This document shows positions 49,122 to 60,089 of a DNA stretch of 64,000 nt, one piece after another; the first letter of the stretch is position 1; each line of letters begins with the position of its first letter. The DNA comes from Tetracentron sinense (Eukaryota > Streptophyta > Magnoliopsida > Trochodendrales > Trochodendraceae). The stretch spans positions 4,750,639 through 4,814,638 of the forward strand of contig CM026562.1 in assembly GCA_015143295.1 (NCBI GenBank), in the 5' to 3' direction. Both the position numbers and the translations under genes were made by a program. The notes beneath the pieces are model-generated. The model did no database searches. It was not told the origin of the DNA and worked only from the letters and a program-made list of their open reading frames with translations.

Positions 49122-49536
49122 TGTCAGGACCCACTCACTTAGGCATTTTCTCAAACATCTAGTAGGCATATACAGTATAGGAAGACTTGTACATATACTG
49201 TAGAAGGCTTGTATATACCAGTAGAGATTCTAGAAGTAGACTCTAGAAAACTCTTCTAGAGGAGGTGGTAGAAGACTCTAGAACAAAGGGGGTTCTAGAA
49301 GTCTAGAACCCTCTCTTGTAGCTTATAAAAGGGAGAAGACCTCTCCACATTTGGGATCATCCAAGAATTGTAAGCTTCTTGTGAGTAATAGAAGAGCTCT
49401 TAGCATTCTCCAAGTGTTTGTGTTCTTCCATCCTTGCTTTTGAGTTGCTAGTTGGGTAAGGCTTACTCGGTCTTGAATGATCAAGTCATCGAGTGCCGCA
49501 CGGTCATGATTGGGTTGAAGAATTAAGGTCATGACA
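49122..49536 (+). repeat. 5' LTR of the TR-GAG element
   Basis: Contains TATAAAA at 49324-49330 and several TCTAGAA repeats in U3. Nearly identical to the 3' LTR apart from scattered bases. Confidence 0.9.
49324..49330 (+). promoter_or_regulatory. LTR TATA box
   Basis: TATAAAAGGG about 200 bp into the 5' LTR. Confidence 0.6.
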
Positions 49537-49537
49537 G

Positions 49538-49550
49538 TTGGTATCAGAGC
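49538..49550 (+). other. Primer-binding site (tRNA-iMet type)
   Basis: TTGGTATCAGAGC starts two bases after the LTR end. Confidence 0.88.
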
Positions 49551-49566
49551 TACGTTGCGAAGGGAC

Positions 49567-51465
49567 ATGACGAGGGTGATGGAGAAAGTTACTAGCTATG
49601 AAACGGTGGAAGAACAAGGGATGACCGTGGGAGGCAACGTGAGTCGACATGAGGTTCCCACCACCACAAGGGGAAGGTCCAAGGACTATCGTACTGCAAT
49701 GGAGGCAAGGCTTTCAAGGGTGGAGCTTGGTTTTGCAAGATGGTGAAGCTCGCTTGGAAGAGTTGGGTACTCGCCTGGATGGCTTTGAGGACAAGCTTGA
49801 CAAGCTTCGAGGGGAAATGCAAGGAACCCTCAATGAAGTTATCTATGCCGAGCAGCAAAAGATGGGTTCCTTAGAGGCCAAGGTGATGGACATGTTGACT
49901 TCATTGCGAGGTCAGGTGGAGGAGATGCGTGGCGAGTTCGCCGTGTGGAAGAGGGCGATGACCAATGGGGGATTGGCTACACATGAGGTACCTAAGGTGA
50001 AGGCGCTCGAGCCCAAGACATTCAATGACACCCAGGATGCTAGGGAACTAGACAACTTCTTGTGGCAAATGGAGCAATATTTCGAAGTGATCTCCCTCGT
50101 GGACGAGAGGATGAAGGTACGCACGACAACCCTCTATCTTGCTGATACAGCTACTCTTTGGTGGCGCCGACGTCATGTAGATATCGAGCGAGGAACATGT
50201 ACCATCGACACTTGAGAAGATTTCAAGAGGGAGATCAAGAGGCAATTCTACCCTGAGCATGTCGAGTACTTGGCGAGGAAGAACTTGAAGCGGCTCAAGC
50301 ACACCGGAACCCTCCGGGAATATGTGAAGGAATTCTCTACCCTTATGCTGGAGATCCCAGACATGACCGAGAAGGAACTGTTCTTCAACTTCATGGATGG
50401 TCTTCAACACTGGGCCGAGTTAGAGTTACAACAACGGGGAGTCCAGGATCTTGCGACCGCAATGGCTGTAGTAGAACAACTCGTGGAGTTCAAGAGAGAC
50501 TACTCTTCTAAGCCAATGAAGGATGACTATGGAAATGGTGGGGGAGAACGGAGTCCGAGCCCCAAGGAGAGGCCTTCCAAACCAAGTTAGCGTGAGGAAG
50601 GAAATTCTTCGAAGTCAAGGAGAAATGACCATGAAATGGAAGGGGAGAACGGAATCCGAGCCCCAAGGAGAGCCCTTCCAAACCGAGGTGGCGTGAGGAA
50701 GGTAATATGGACAGATTCAAAGGTAGGGACTTCAATTGCTTCATATGTGATGGCAACCATCGGGCGAGGGACTGTCAGAAGAAGGATACCTTGAACGCCC
50801 TTATCGCCAAGGCAGATGAGATAGATGAAAGCCTAGAGGTGGCTGAAAATGAAGGAGAGGAGCTGAGGATGGGATCCCTTCAGTGCCTCAACACGGTGAC
50901 CAGGGTAAACACATCTAAGCCCAAGGGTAAAGGGCTCTTGTATGTGGAAACGAGTATCAATGGGAAGCCCGCATGTGCGCTAGTAGACACGGGAGCCTCA
51001 TATAACTTTGTCTCAGTGGAGGAGGCAAAAAGGCTGGGCCTGAAGACAGCTAAGGGGACAGGAAAGCTCAAAGCTGTCAACACCGAGGCTGAACCTATCC
51101 ATGGTGTGGCCCAGGGAGTGGAGCTGCACGTTGGAGCATGGAAAGGGAAAGCGGACTTCTCCGTGGTCGGGCTGGATGACCACAAACTCATTCTAGGGAT
51201 GGACTTCTTAAGCCAAGTGAAAGCAACCCCAATACCATATGCTAATTCCTTGGCAATCATGGAAGAGAAGTCTCCATGCATGGTCCCCCTGGTGCGCGGC
51301 ACCAAATCAAGCACCGGAATATTGTCGACTCTGCAGCTCATAAGGAAAGGGGAATGTGAACCCCTAAGGGAGGGAGCGCGAAGGAAGCGGAGAAGACATT
51401 GGAGGAAACGCAATGAGGACGTTGCGGAATTGGGTGGGGGAGAATGTCACGACCCACTCACTTAG
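49567..51465 (+). pseudogene. Gag with zinc knuckle and aspartic protease, frame-broken
   Basis: ATG at 49567 (MTRVMEKVTSYETVEEQG) begins a gag ORF. It changes frame near 49730, then reads a coiled coil (RLDGFEDKLDKLRGEMQ), the gag core (ELDNFLWQMEQYFEVIS, LADTATLWWRRR, FKREIKRQFYPEH and REYVKEF) to 50590 with one TGA at 50213. After a tandem duplication and another frame change it reads a zinc knuckle CFICDGNHRARDC (about 50734) and a retropepsin with active-site VDTGAS (about 50982), then ILGMDFL. It stops at 51465, inside the 3' LTR start. Typical gag packages RNA; protease would process it. Confidence 0.88.
50520..50702 (+). repeat. Tandem duplication within gag
   Basis: Two units of about 110 bp, each with GGGGAGAACGGA(G/A)TCCGAGC and CCCAAGGAGAG and GCGTGAGGAAGG, just before the zinc knuckle. 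It introduces the stop at 50588 and the frame change. Confidence 0.75.
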
Positions 51466-52314
51466 GCATTTTCTCAAACATCTAGTAGGCATATACAGTA
51501 TAGGAAGACTTGTACATATACTGTAGAAGGCTTGTATATACCAGTAGAGATTTTAGAAGTAGACTCTAGAAAACTCCTCTAGAGGAGGTGTGTCATGGCC
51601 TTAGTTATTTCCCCAACCTTGACCGTGCGGCACTCGTGTTAGAGTCCGTCCTAGACGAGTCAGCCTTACCTTGAAGCTAGTAGGAGAGAAGTAGGAACAC
51701 TTTTTGGAAAAACACTATACTTCTCATTCCCTCAAGAAGCTTACACTATTGGATGAATTGTTGGATACTTTGGATGATCACAAATGAGGGGGTCATCCCC
51801 TTTATATACATCTCATGGGAAGGTTCTAGACTCTAGAACATTCCCACCTCCTTTGGAGGATTTCTCTAGAACTTCTATCACCTCCTTTACAAGACTCTTC
51901 TAGAAATCCTACTTCTAAACACTCCTACCACCTCCTCTCTAGGAACCTTCTAGAGAGTTTCTACACTATTTTTCTAGGAATATACTAGATACCCTACTAG
52001 TATATATACAAGCCTCTACTACAAAATTTGGGGTGTGACAGGTGGTAGAAGACTCTAGAACAAAGGCGGTTCTAGAAGAGTCTAGAACTCGCCCTTATAG
52101 CCTATAAAAGGGAGAAGACCTCTCTACATTTGGGATCATCCAAGAATTGTAAGCTTCTTGTGAGTAATAGAAGAGCTCTTAGCATTTCCAAGTGTTTGTG
52201 TTCTTCCATCTTTGCTCTTGAGTTGCTAGTTGGGTAAGGCTTACTCGGTCTTGAAGGATCAAGTCATCGAGTGCCGCACGGTCGTGATTGGGTTGAAGAA
52301 TTAAGGCCGTGACA
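51445..52314 (+). repeat. 3' LTR of the TR-GAG element, split by a nested LTR
   Basis: Homologous to 49122-49536. It is interrupted at 51591-52040. Confidence 0.9.
51591..52040 (-). mobile_element. Nested solo LTR (450 bp), reverse orientation
   Basis: Starts TGTCATGGCC and ends GGTGTGACA on the plus strand; reversed, it begins TGTCACACCCC and ends AAGGCCATGACA, like the host family. GGTG flanks it at 51587-51590 and 52041-52044, a 4-bp target duplication. The uninterrupted host sequence is seen in the 5' LTR. It shares TCTAGAA motifs and the GTGCGGCACTCG block with the host LTR in inverted orientation. Confidence 0.88.
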
Positions 52315-52355
52315 CTAAGCTCACTTTTCTGACATCTACTAGAAAGAATCCGAGG

Positions 52356-52889
52356 TATTGTGCCTCCACAGGCTGAGCCAGGATTTTCTTATTAGGGGTA
52401 AGCTTGACGTTGTTAGTAATTGTTAGTGGACTTTGTTAGTGGACTTGTTGAGAATATTAGGTGGGTAAAAAATACTTCAAGTCCAACCTGTGTTAATTTT
52501 TTTATAGGCTAAATTAATGGGTCATCTCGTCCATTTGTATCATTTGTGAAAGAAAATATTTTTTTAAAGTTAGGAGGCAGCTGCCACTTGCTCATAGCTA
52601 TACCTTTTTAAATTAATTAATATAATATAAAACTATTTTTTTTCCTTTTTAAAAATTGGAGGCAGTTGCCCCTTTGTCCTGTGGCTATGCCCTCATAAGT
52701 TAAATAAAATGAATATAAAACTAATTTATTTATTTTCAAAAGTTTTAAGACCTTGCCCCCACTCTGACCTTGTGCCCTCCCAACTGGCATAGACGCAACT
52801 CTAGGAATGCTAAGGATACCCTAACAATTTCAAAAAAAATACTAAAACACAAGTTTTTGGGTCAACCTCACAAAAAGTTATTTATTTTA
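52356..52889. other. Spacer, AT-rich, nothing recognised
   Basis: Contains a repeated AGGAGGCAG(C/T)TGCC(A/C)C motif near 52565 and 52660, perhaps a small duplication. No gene. Confidence 0.35.
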
Positions 52890-53278
52890 GGGTGGTGTTA
52901 GGCGCACCCCAATTTTTACTGATCACACCCAAACTTAATAAAACACTCAAAAAAATCAAATAAAAAGACCATAATATCCTCATCTTCTTCATAAATCCGT
53001 AACAAAATATTGTTATATCAGCTACTACGAGGGGTAATGCATTTGTGGTCTTTTTTCCTCCGGCCCTCATATCAGCTACTATGAGGACGATCTTAGAAGG
53101 CAAATGTGGTAATGCATTTGCCATCATCGGGGACTGTGATCTCATCATTGTTCATATAACAATGGTAATGCATCCATGGGAAGATCCTGCTCATGTACTC
53201 TTTGAATTTGAAGCTCTGAATCAACTTTATCACTTTGAAATTTCAGAATGTGAATGCCGGATGCTTTGTTAGGTTAAA

Positions 53279-53839
53279 TAATGCAGCCCAAGAAATGAGA
53301 GTCTATATTTTGAGATATATCATGTTATGTGGGTGTGAAAAGTATGATATCAAGATCCATGATCCATTATCTATAACCCATGACCCATTACCCATGCTCT
53401 AACTATCCATATACACATTTAGCAAGTCAATGACCTTCCACCTTCTCATTAATGCTACCTAATGTTTAGTTGTAGAAAATGGTATTTTCCCATAAGTAGT
53501 GTTTCCTCATCTATTAGTTATAGTAAGTGAGTTTGATTAATGTTGTTTGATGTTTTCCCATGATAGTGAGTTAAGTTTTGTAGTAGTTTCTCATGTGAGA
53601 GCATTGTTTTCTATATATACTTAAGAAATGAAATGAGAAGTAATTCTCTTTGAATTGATATATGATATTATAAGCTTTTAGCTTATTTTTAGTTTAGTTA
53701 TTCTCTTGGAAGATAACTTGCTGAATTTGGGTGTTGAGGAGTCCACCTTGTTGAGTTTGGGTCGTTTTTATACTCTAAAACAACTGAGTGTTTCGTGGTT
53801 TTCCTTCAAATTAACTCACCCCTAAATTGTCGTGCATCA
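53279..53839 (+). repeat. 5' LTR of the mini element
   Basis: Contains TATATATACTTAAG near 53614, a likely TATA region. Over 90% like the right LTR by eye. Confidence 0.88.
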
Positions 53840-53840
53840 A

Positions 53841-53853
53841 TTGGTATCAGAGC
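53841..53853 (+). other. Primer-binding site (tRNA-iMet type)
   Basis: TTGGTATCAGAGC one base after the LTR. Confidence 0.88.
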
Positions 53854-53926
53854 AAGTTCGTTTGTTGGGAGGTTCGTAGAATTATGATTAGACTAATTTT
53901 TATGTCATATCATTTGAGGAGTCGCG

Positions 53927-54403
53927 ATGGCAACAAAGAGTCAGAGACATAAATTCTATAGAGCACCAATTTATGACTTGTATGGTGATGAAGATGAAGG
54001 CATAAGAGTAAAGATGCATCAACAACTTTCAATCTCAAAAATGGTAAGTAACCGAACTAGTATTTTAGTATCAAACTCGGAGTCTTATTCTTCGAATGAA
54101 AAAGTTGTAGATTGGGAGTCACCGCCAATCTTTGATGAATATTTAGATGATGGTTATTTACTCACAGCTGAAACTCCTATTTTTGAAGAAGAAAAGTATA
54201 CACTGATTTCATTATCAGCCTATGAAGATCCATTCTTGTGGAGATCTTTAGAGGTTTCTTTAAAGATGACATGTATGGTGTATGTTTCAATTTTCAATAA
54301 TATCTACACCAACATCAGAAGACATCCTAAAAAAGCAAGTCGAGAAAAGTATGCAAGAGAATCATCATGGACCCAACCGATGATACATACATTCAAAGTG
54401 TGA
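53927..54403 (+). CDS. ORF of the mini LTR element, 158 aa, unknown function
   Basis: ATG at 53927 (MATKSQRHKFYRAPIYD) opens an uninterrupted 158-codon frame that ends 97 bp before the polypurine tract. Acidic in the middle, with WESPPIFDEYLDDGYLL, which resembles the linker that plant Ty3/gypsy gag-pol proteins carry upstream of protease. It ends with a basic stretch (RRHPKKASREKYARESS). No zinc knuckle, protease or RT. It could be a shrunken gag derivative or a coincidental remnant. The only open frame in the interior. Confidence 0.5.
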   Translation: MATKSQRHKFYRAPIYDLYGDEDEGIRVKMHQQLSISKMVSNRTSILVSNSESYSSNEKVVDWESPPIFDEYLDDGYLLTAETPIFEEEKYTLISLSAYEDPFLWRSLEVSLKMTCMVYVSIFNNIYTNIRRHPKKASREKYARESSWTQPMIHTFKV

Positions 54404-54500
54404 CTTAAAAGATTAAAGTGAGATTTTTGGGCAAGCCGGAGACCCAAGATCAAGTATCAATTGAAGCTACACTGTAGAAACTCGTGGGCGAGTTCTTTTC

Positions 54501-54513
54501 AAGAGGAGGAAAA
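54501..54513 (+). other. Polypurine tract
   Basis: AAGAGGAGGAAAA immediately before the right LTR. Confidence 0.75.
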
Positions 54514-55069
54514 TGATGCAGCCCAAGAAATGAGAGTCTACATTTTGAGATGTATCATGTTATTTGGATGTGAAAAATATGATATAAAGATTCACGATCC
54601 ATTATCTATAACCCATGACCCATTACCCATGCTCTAACTATCCATATACACATTTAGCAAGTCAATGACCTTCCACCTCCTTATTAATGCTACCTAATGT
54701 TTAGTTGTAGAAAATGGTGTTTTCCCATAAGTAGTGTTTCCTCATATCTTAGTTATAGTAAGTGGGTTTAATTAATGTTGTTTGATGCTTTCCCATGATA
54801 GTGGGTTTTGTAGTAGTTTCCCATGTGGGGGCATTGTTCTCTATATATACTTAAGAAATGAAGTGAGAAGTAACTCTCTTTGAATTGATATATAATATTA
54901 TAAGCTTTTAGCTTATTTTTAGTTTAGTTATTCTCTTGGGAGATAACTTACTGAATTTGGGTGTTGAGAAGTCCATCTTGCTGAGTTTGGGTCGTTTTTA
55001 TACTTTAAAACGATTAAGTCTTTTGTGGTTTTCCTTCAAATTAAACCACCCCTAAATCGCCCTGCATCA
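54514..55069 (+). repeat. 3' LTR of the mini element
   Basis: Begins TGATGCAGCCCAAGAAATGA and ends CTGCATCA. Homologous to 53279-53839. Confidence 0.88.
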
Positions 55070-55457
55070 ACAATCTTTCTTTGCATACTATACATTTTCT
55101 GTAATTTGCATAGAAAAACAGAAACATCAAAAGATTCCTAAGCAACTTGATTGAAAGTTGAAACCCTAGAAAAAAAGAAAGATTTTGAAATAAACCCCAA
55201 AACAAGGAATGAAGAACTGCCTTTGGAAACTGTTTTTGAATTACGGCCACTCTACTATGCCATTAAGTAATTCTACTAGAAGTATTTAGAGTAAGTATGT
55301 GAAATTGTTTCAAGTAATTTTAGTAGAAGAAGGTGTCTGCAAATGAGAGGAAGAAGAAGAGGTCATTATTGTCATTTTCTTCTATTTTTGGTGTTGTTAT
55401 AACTTATGGGGTGTAGTCATAAAAGATTGGGGTGTGGGTAGCTCCACCCTTATTTTA

Positions 55458-56031
55458 TTCGAGCATTAGGCAGTGATTAGTGAATTCGGGGTCCTCTACT
55501 TACCGAGCTTCAACAAAAATAAGAGGATTTGAGGATGTTGCGAAAGGCCTAAAACCTATTCTAGATTGTTTTTTTGGATGTCACGTCAGTAATTTTCAAA
55601 CTTAAGGAGGGGAACAAAATCTTGACATGCATCAAAGTGGAAATTGTGTTTTACGATTAGGATTAGGATAAGGATCAAGGTTCATGATCCCCTCCTTAGT
55701 TTTAAGCTAATGTAACACCTAAAAAATAATCTAAGGTTAGGATTTAAGCCCTTTTGTAGTGTTCTTTTATAGACACCTTGCAACAAATCTGTGTTCCTTC
55801 TATAAATATCTGATATGTTCTTAACATTCAAGAATACCCCCCATTAAAGTTTTAAAAAAATTAGCACTCTATTCATCTTTCCATCAAAAAAAAATAATTT
55901 AACACTCCATAATCTCCACCCCTTATCTCCTTAAGGTTTCTAAATCAACCACTATATTGGAGAAAGAGTGGTGTTCTAAGGTGCATCTTTATCTCTATCA
56001 TATGTTATCATGTCACTTTTATAATGTGTAG
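55458..56031. other. Spacer with a small inverted-repeat element
   Basis: 55585-55715 has AACTTAAGGAGGGGA and the inverted TCCCCTCCTTAG at its edges, a likely MITE. 55945-56031 is homologous to 62577-62665. Ends with TGTAG, the target duplication of the next element. Confidence 0.5.
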
Positions 56032-59007
56032 TGTGAACGCATAAATTTACCGCCCTTCCTCCCCTCTCAACTCTAAGTGTCGAGATAAGGTCCGAGAGTA
56101 GAGGAATAACGCTAAATTTATTTTAAGAGTCGCCACCTACTTAGGGGAAGTAGGATCCCGAGATAATCCAAATAAGGGGGTCTACGGTCCAGAGTAGTCT
56201 AGGTAAGAGATCCCTTTAGGTCCTAGGGAAGGGGTTAGGCACCCCAGGACCTCCATCCAATGATGGTAACCTACTCATTAGGTCCAAATCAAACATCTAA
56301 AAATCACTTAACATTTCCTAAATAATTATTAATTTTGCTAATCGAATACAAATCAAAATGGGGTGTAAAAAAGTTTATTTTTGGTTGGGGTCGAACCCTG
56401 ATTGGGCTGCCTACTTATCCGGTTAGTCGGAATCAGACCCTCATAGTAGTTCGGGGTCCGTGACTGTTTTTATACTCATTTCGGAGTGTGGTCACTTCCA
56501 ACTCGTGTTTGAGTTGGGGAGGGGAAGTGGAAAGAGATTTATGAATCTCACTCCGGGAGATAGCAGCGTAGCTAGGTGCTCGTGGGGGAGCTCTAGGGGA
56601 CGTTCATTTATTAGGGTAAGTCTTTTTTGCATTTTGTGGGTTTTTAAATGTTTTTGTTATTTTGTATTTTTTTTTTATTTTTTTTGTATTTTAATTTTGG
56701 CAAGTTTTAACTAGTCAAGGCTATCCTAAGTGCCCAAGGTAGGCAAAAGGAAAATAAAGTCTAAATGATTTTAATTATCTTAAAGGCAAAGAGCAGGGCG
56801 GATCGAGCGGCCTTAAACCAAAAGAGGCTATGGTTTAAATACGGACCCTGCTCTAGGTCCCAAGGGAGGATAGACCAGTACCTTTAATTTATTTTAATCT
56901 TTTTTATGTTTTTTGATTTTTTGTAAAGCTAACTAACGAGGGTAAGCCAAATATTTAGGGTTAAAAAAAGAGAACCTACCTAAGTGCCCAATGTAGGCAA
57001 AATATATAAAAAAATATCCGCCTAAACTTATTGCGCACACCCATATACATAAAAAATAAATAAATAAATAAAAATAAATGAAACAAATAAATGAGCATGG
57101 AAGACACGTACCTACGTGCGGTTGATGGGGAAGGATGTTGGACTCGCCGTTGCTCAAATCACTCTTTCTCACCGTCACTCAACCCACAGAACAATGGGTT
57201 TAACCAAGTTAAAAAAAAAAAATTTTTAAAAATAAAGCAAACAAAAATACAGATCCAAGAGTGGCCACTGGTCTGGGCCGAATTCCCCTCCTGAAATGGG
57301 AGGAACAAAAACACAGGGGCTAAGATTCTTCTGTAGACCGACTATGAGGAAGAAACCTAAGATCGGATAATAAATAAGAAAAATAAAAAGAAAAAAATAA
57401 GGAATACAATTTGGAGATGGAAGATGACGCAGCAGAAATTTTTCACACGAGATTCCACTCTAACTAGAAATCGGGTCCAAATCTACAGTTTCTAGATCAG
57501 AGACATGGGCTGAGAAAATGGATTACCTGAGCTTGGTGATCGTGGACGAGCTGCTGGCCGAACTCAGAAGTATAAGTAGTTGGGTGTGGATGGGAAACGG
57601 GAAAGGTGATCGGAGAAGATGGTCGGAGTGGACCCTGATCTTTATGAACCTGCAACAAATGAACTGGACAGTGAATAATCATACAGGAGAAAATCAGGTT
57701 TCGGATCTAGATCTAGATCTAAGATCTAGATCTGGATCTTGATCTTGTTTAAAACTAGAGCTGGAAGTAGAGAAGACTTGATGATCACCGGGTCTTATGG
57801 ATGGGGACGCTGGTACCGGTAATGGGGTTCACCAGAGGATGCGATGACCGGAGCTGAGGAAGAATCGCAGAAACCCAGAGATAAAGATCAGATCTATGAG
57901 ATTTAGGGAATAACAATCAAGATCAAAGATCCGCATGAAAGAAAGGAAAAGAGGAGAAAATTCAAGAGAGGGTGATCGGTTACCTGAACAAAAGATTAAT
58001 CAGAGGAAAATGGCAGGCGCAGTTGGGATACGACCAAACCGACTGAGTTTGCCGGAGACAGTGATGACCGGAGCTGAGGAGCAGAGGCAATATCGGATTG
58101 GTTTGCTGGAGATAATGATGGGAACGGATCAAGACAGTTGCGCGGTGGTGAGTTGCCGGCCGGAAGAAGATGATGACTCTGGATATCAAATCCAAAACCT
58201 ACGGTGAGAAGGAACGGGGCTGAGATAATGAAAGAGAGAGGGATAAGAGAGATCGGTGAGGTGAAGCTTACCGGAGATGATAAGGAAGGAAAAAGTGAGC
58301 TCGCCGGCAATATTGCTGGACCGATCGTGATTGTTTCACCTCCTCTACTACAGATCTAAACTGAAAGGAAGAAATAAAAAAAACAAAATCAAACGAAAAT
58401 TATACAAACAATAAATAAAATCAAACGAAAATCATACAATCAAAACAAAGCAAAAGAAAAAAAATGAGGAAGGTAAGCTTGAGGGAGAGAGATACCGAGA
58501 GAAAGGGGACGATGGAGTGCTGTTGCTGTGCACCGTTTAAGAACTTCTGGACTTGCCGCTGTCGGGAGGAGAAACTGATGGAAGGGGATGAACTTCTCCT
58601 TTCTGCCGAAAACCAAAAGGGGAAAAAAGGAAAGTGAGGTCACCTGACCTCATTACCGAATATTTATAGATGGAATTAGGGTTTGAGGATTTGGGCTTCA
58701 AATTTGAATGACATTTTGGATCTTGCTTGGGCCATAGCCTCTAAGCTTCCAACCCTCAGAGGATTTAGCTTAGGTGAACTTGGGCTTGGGGTTTTGATTT
58801 GGATTTGGTTGCGGGCTTTGCTACTGGGTCGTGGATTATATGGAATTTGAACATAGGGTTCCTCTCTTCTCTCTCTCCCTCGTAGACTAAAATAAAAGTA
58901 ATAAATAAAATAAAATAGTAAATCCAATTAAAGAAATAAAATAAAAATAATCAATAAAATTAAATTTGTAAGAAGGATTTCAAGGGTGTAAAAATGGGGT
59001 GTTCACA
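56032..59007 (-). mobile_element. Solo LTR (2976 bp), Ty3/gypsy type
   Basis: It begins TGTGAAC and ends GTTCACA, a perfect 7-bp inverted end. TGTAG at 56027-56031 is repeated at 59008-59012. The homologous locus at 62577-62835 lacks it. Minus-strand TATAAATA lies about 340 bp from 59007, so transcription would run leftwards with a very long R/U5. The leftmost part, read in reverse, has GGGGTGCCTAACCCCTTCCC and GGTGGCGACTCT, text common near the 3' end of plant gypsy LTRs. Open frames inside are not supported as genes. Confidence 0.93.
58661..58668 (-). promoter_or_regulatory. LTR TATA box (minus strand)
   Basis: TATAAATA on the minus strand followed by TTCGGTAATGAGG. Confidence 0.55.
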
Positions 59008-59617
59008 TGTAGTTTGGTTAGCAAGAAACTGAGAGACTATTCTCATCAATTGTGGGAGGCTATCAGAGATAGTCTTAGAGTTTGTATATCATCTCTAGGT
59101 AGATTTGAATTTAAATTTTGAATATGATCTGAGTATATTAGGATAGAGTTATATTAGATTCGATTGTGGCTTATTTCTATCTTTAGATTATCTCATCTTT
59201 ATATATATCCTATCTGGTCATTGTAAAGATTATTCAATTATCAATAAACTAATTTTTACATATGCCTACAGTATTTCCACTTATAGTTGTAATTTTTCCC
59301 TTAATTATTTTTTTAAAATAAATTTTTCTCAATGACATAGAAACATTTTGGATAAAAATAAAGAAATATTATATTTCAATAATATTATTCTCACATTAGG
59401 ATGCAAACCATACTTGCTAATTTGGAGCATATTGAGTTACCACCAATCAATGAACTTAGGTGTGGTTGGTAATTGAGAAAATAATTCTAATTAAAAAATA
59501 TGACTGATATGAGAGAATCAAATAGAGTTCTGGGCAAGTGGGTATGATTCTGATTTGGGGAAAGTGTTTGGCATGTCAATTCATTTGTCCACTTGAGAAG
59601 CACTTGGTCAATGTACG
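59008..59617. other. Right flank of the solo LTR, partly duplicated
   Basis: 59013-59165 is homologous to 62680-62835. The rest is AT-rich without a gene. Confidence 0.55.
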
Positions 59618-60070
59618 CACTATAAGAAATGTACGCACTTGGATATATTCCGTCACTAATGCAAAACTTTCTGCCACTATGATTATTAGAGACAAAAATT
59701 TGTCTGTCGCTAATCCGTTACTAATGCGACCGTGGCTAATGATTATTAGAGACGAAAATATATTTTCGTCGCTAATTAGCGACAGTAAGTTTCTGTCACT
59801 AATGTGTCAATTTAAAATAGGAATTTGGTGACAGAAAGGGCATCTGTGACAAAAATTAGTGATGAAAAATTACGTCTTTGATTAGCGATGGAAAAACGTC
59901 TGTCTCAGATTTAGAATTAGTGATGAAAATGTTTTCGTCTCTAGTAATCAAATGTGACGGAAATGTTTCCATTGCTGGTAATCAAATGTGACAGTTGATT
60001 TTCCTTCTCTAATGAATGTCCCTCTTTAGTGATGAATTATTTTCTGTCGCTAATGCCAAAAAATTTTATT
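59618..60070 (+). mobile_element. CACTA (En/Spm-type) terminus fragment
   Basis: CACTATAAGAAAT at 59618 is a near-match to the CACTACAAGAAA end of plant CACTA transposons. It is followed by many short subterminal motifs in both orientations (TTAGAGACGAAAA, TTCGTCGCTAATTAGCGAC, CTGTCGCTAAT). Only one end is present, so it is a fragment. No transposase. Confidence 0.8.
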
Positions 60071-60089
60071 TTAAAAAAAACCTGTAAAC

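Larger units (their letters stand above)
49122..52314 (+). mobile_element. Gag-protease-only LTR retrotransposon (TR-GAG type)
   Basis: LTRs 49122-49536 (415 bp) and 51445-52314 (416 bp after removing a nested insert), starting TGTCA(G/C)GACCCACTCACTT and ending GACA. A PBS for initiator tRNA-Met (TTGGTATCAGAGC, 49538-49550) and a polypurine tract (TGGGTGGGGGAGAA) before the 3' LTR. CTAA flanks both ends (49118-49121 and 52315-52318), a 4-bp target duplication. Only gag and protease lie between; there is no RT, RNase H or integrase, so it depended on a partner element. Confidence 0.9.
49040..52355. mobile_element. Palindromic MITE split by an LTR element
   Basis: 49040-49081 (CCTCGGATTCTCTTGTGTGG and on) is the inverted counterpart of 52315-52355 (ending AGAAAGAATCCGAGG) over about 41 bp. 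Removing 49122-52314 leaves a small hairpin with a 40-bp loop. Outer ends are not defined. Confidence 0.55.
53279..55069 (+). mobile_element. Mini non-autonomous LTR element
   Basis: LTRs 53279-53839 (561 bp) and 54514-55069 (556 bp). The right copy has perfect 8-bp terminal repeats TGATGCAG/CTGCATCA; the left has TAATGCAG/GTGCATCA. PBS TTGGTATCAGAGC at 53841-53853 and polypurine tract AAGAGGAGGAAAA at 54501-54513. The 674-bp interior holds one ORF. No matching target duplication (TTAAA against ACAAT). Too small for any replication enzyme; parasitic on another element. Confidence 0.88.
52890..55449. mobile_element. hAT-like non-autonomous element, split by an LTR element
   Basis: 8-bp TTATTTTA flanks both ends (52882-52889 and 55450-55457). 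Ends are imperfect inverted repeats of about 45 bp: GGGTGGTGTTAGG with CACCCCAATTTTTA on the left, and the counterpart TAAAAGATTGGGGTG to GCTCCACCC on the right. Without the 1791-bp insert it would be 769 bp. No transposase. Confidence 0.8.

Noticed and set aside
57935-58310. Overlapping open frames on both strands as small genes
   Set aside because: They lie inside the solo LTR at 56032-59007 and show no conserved motif.
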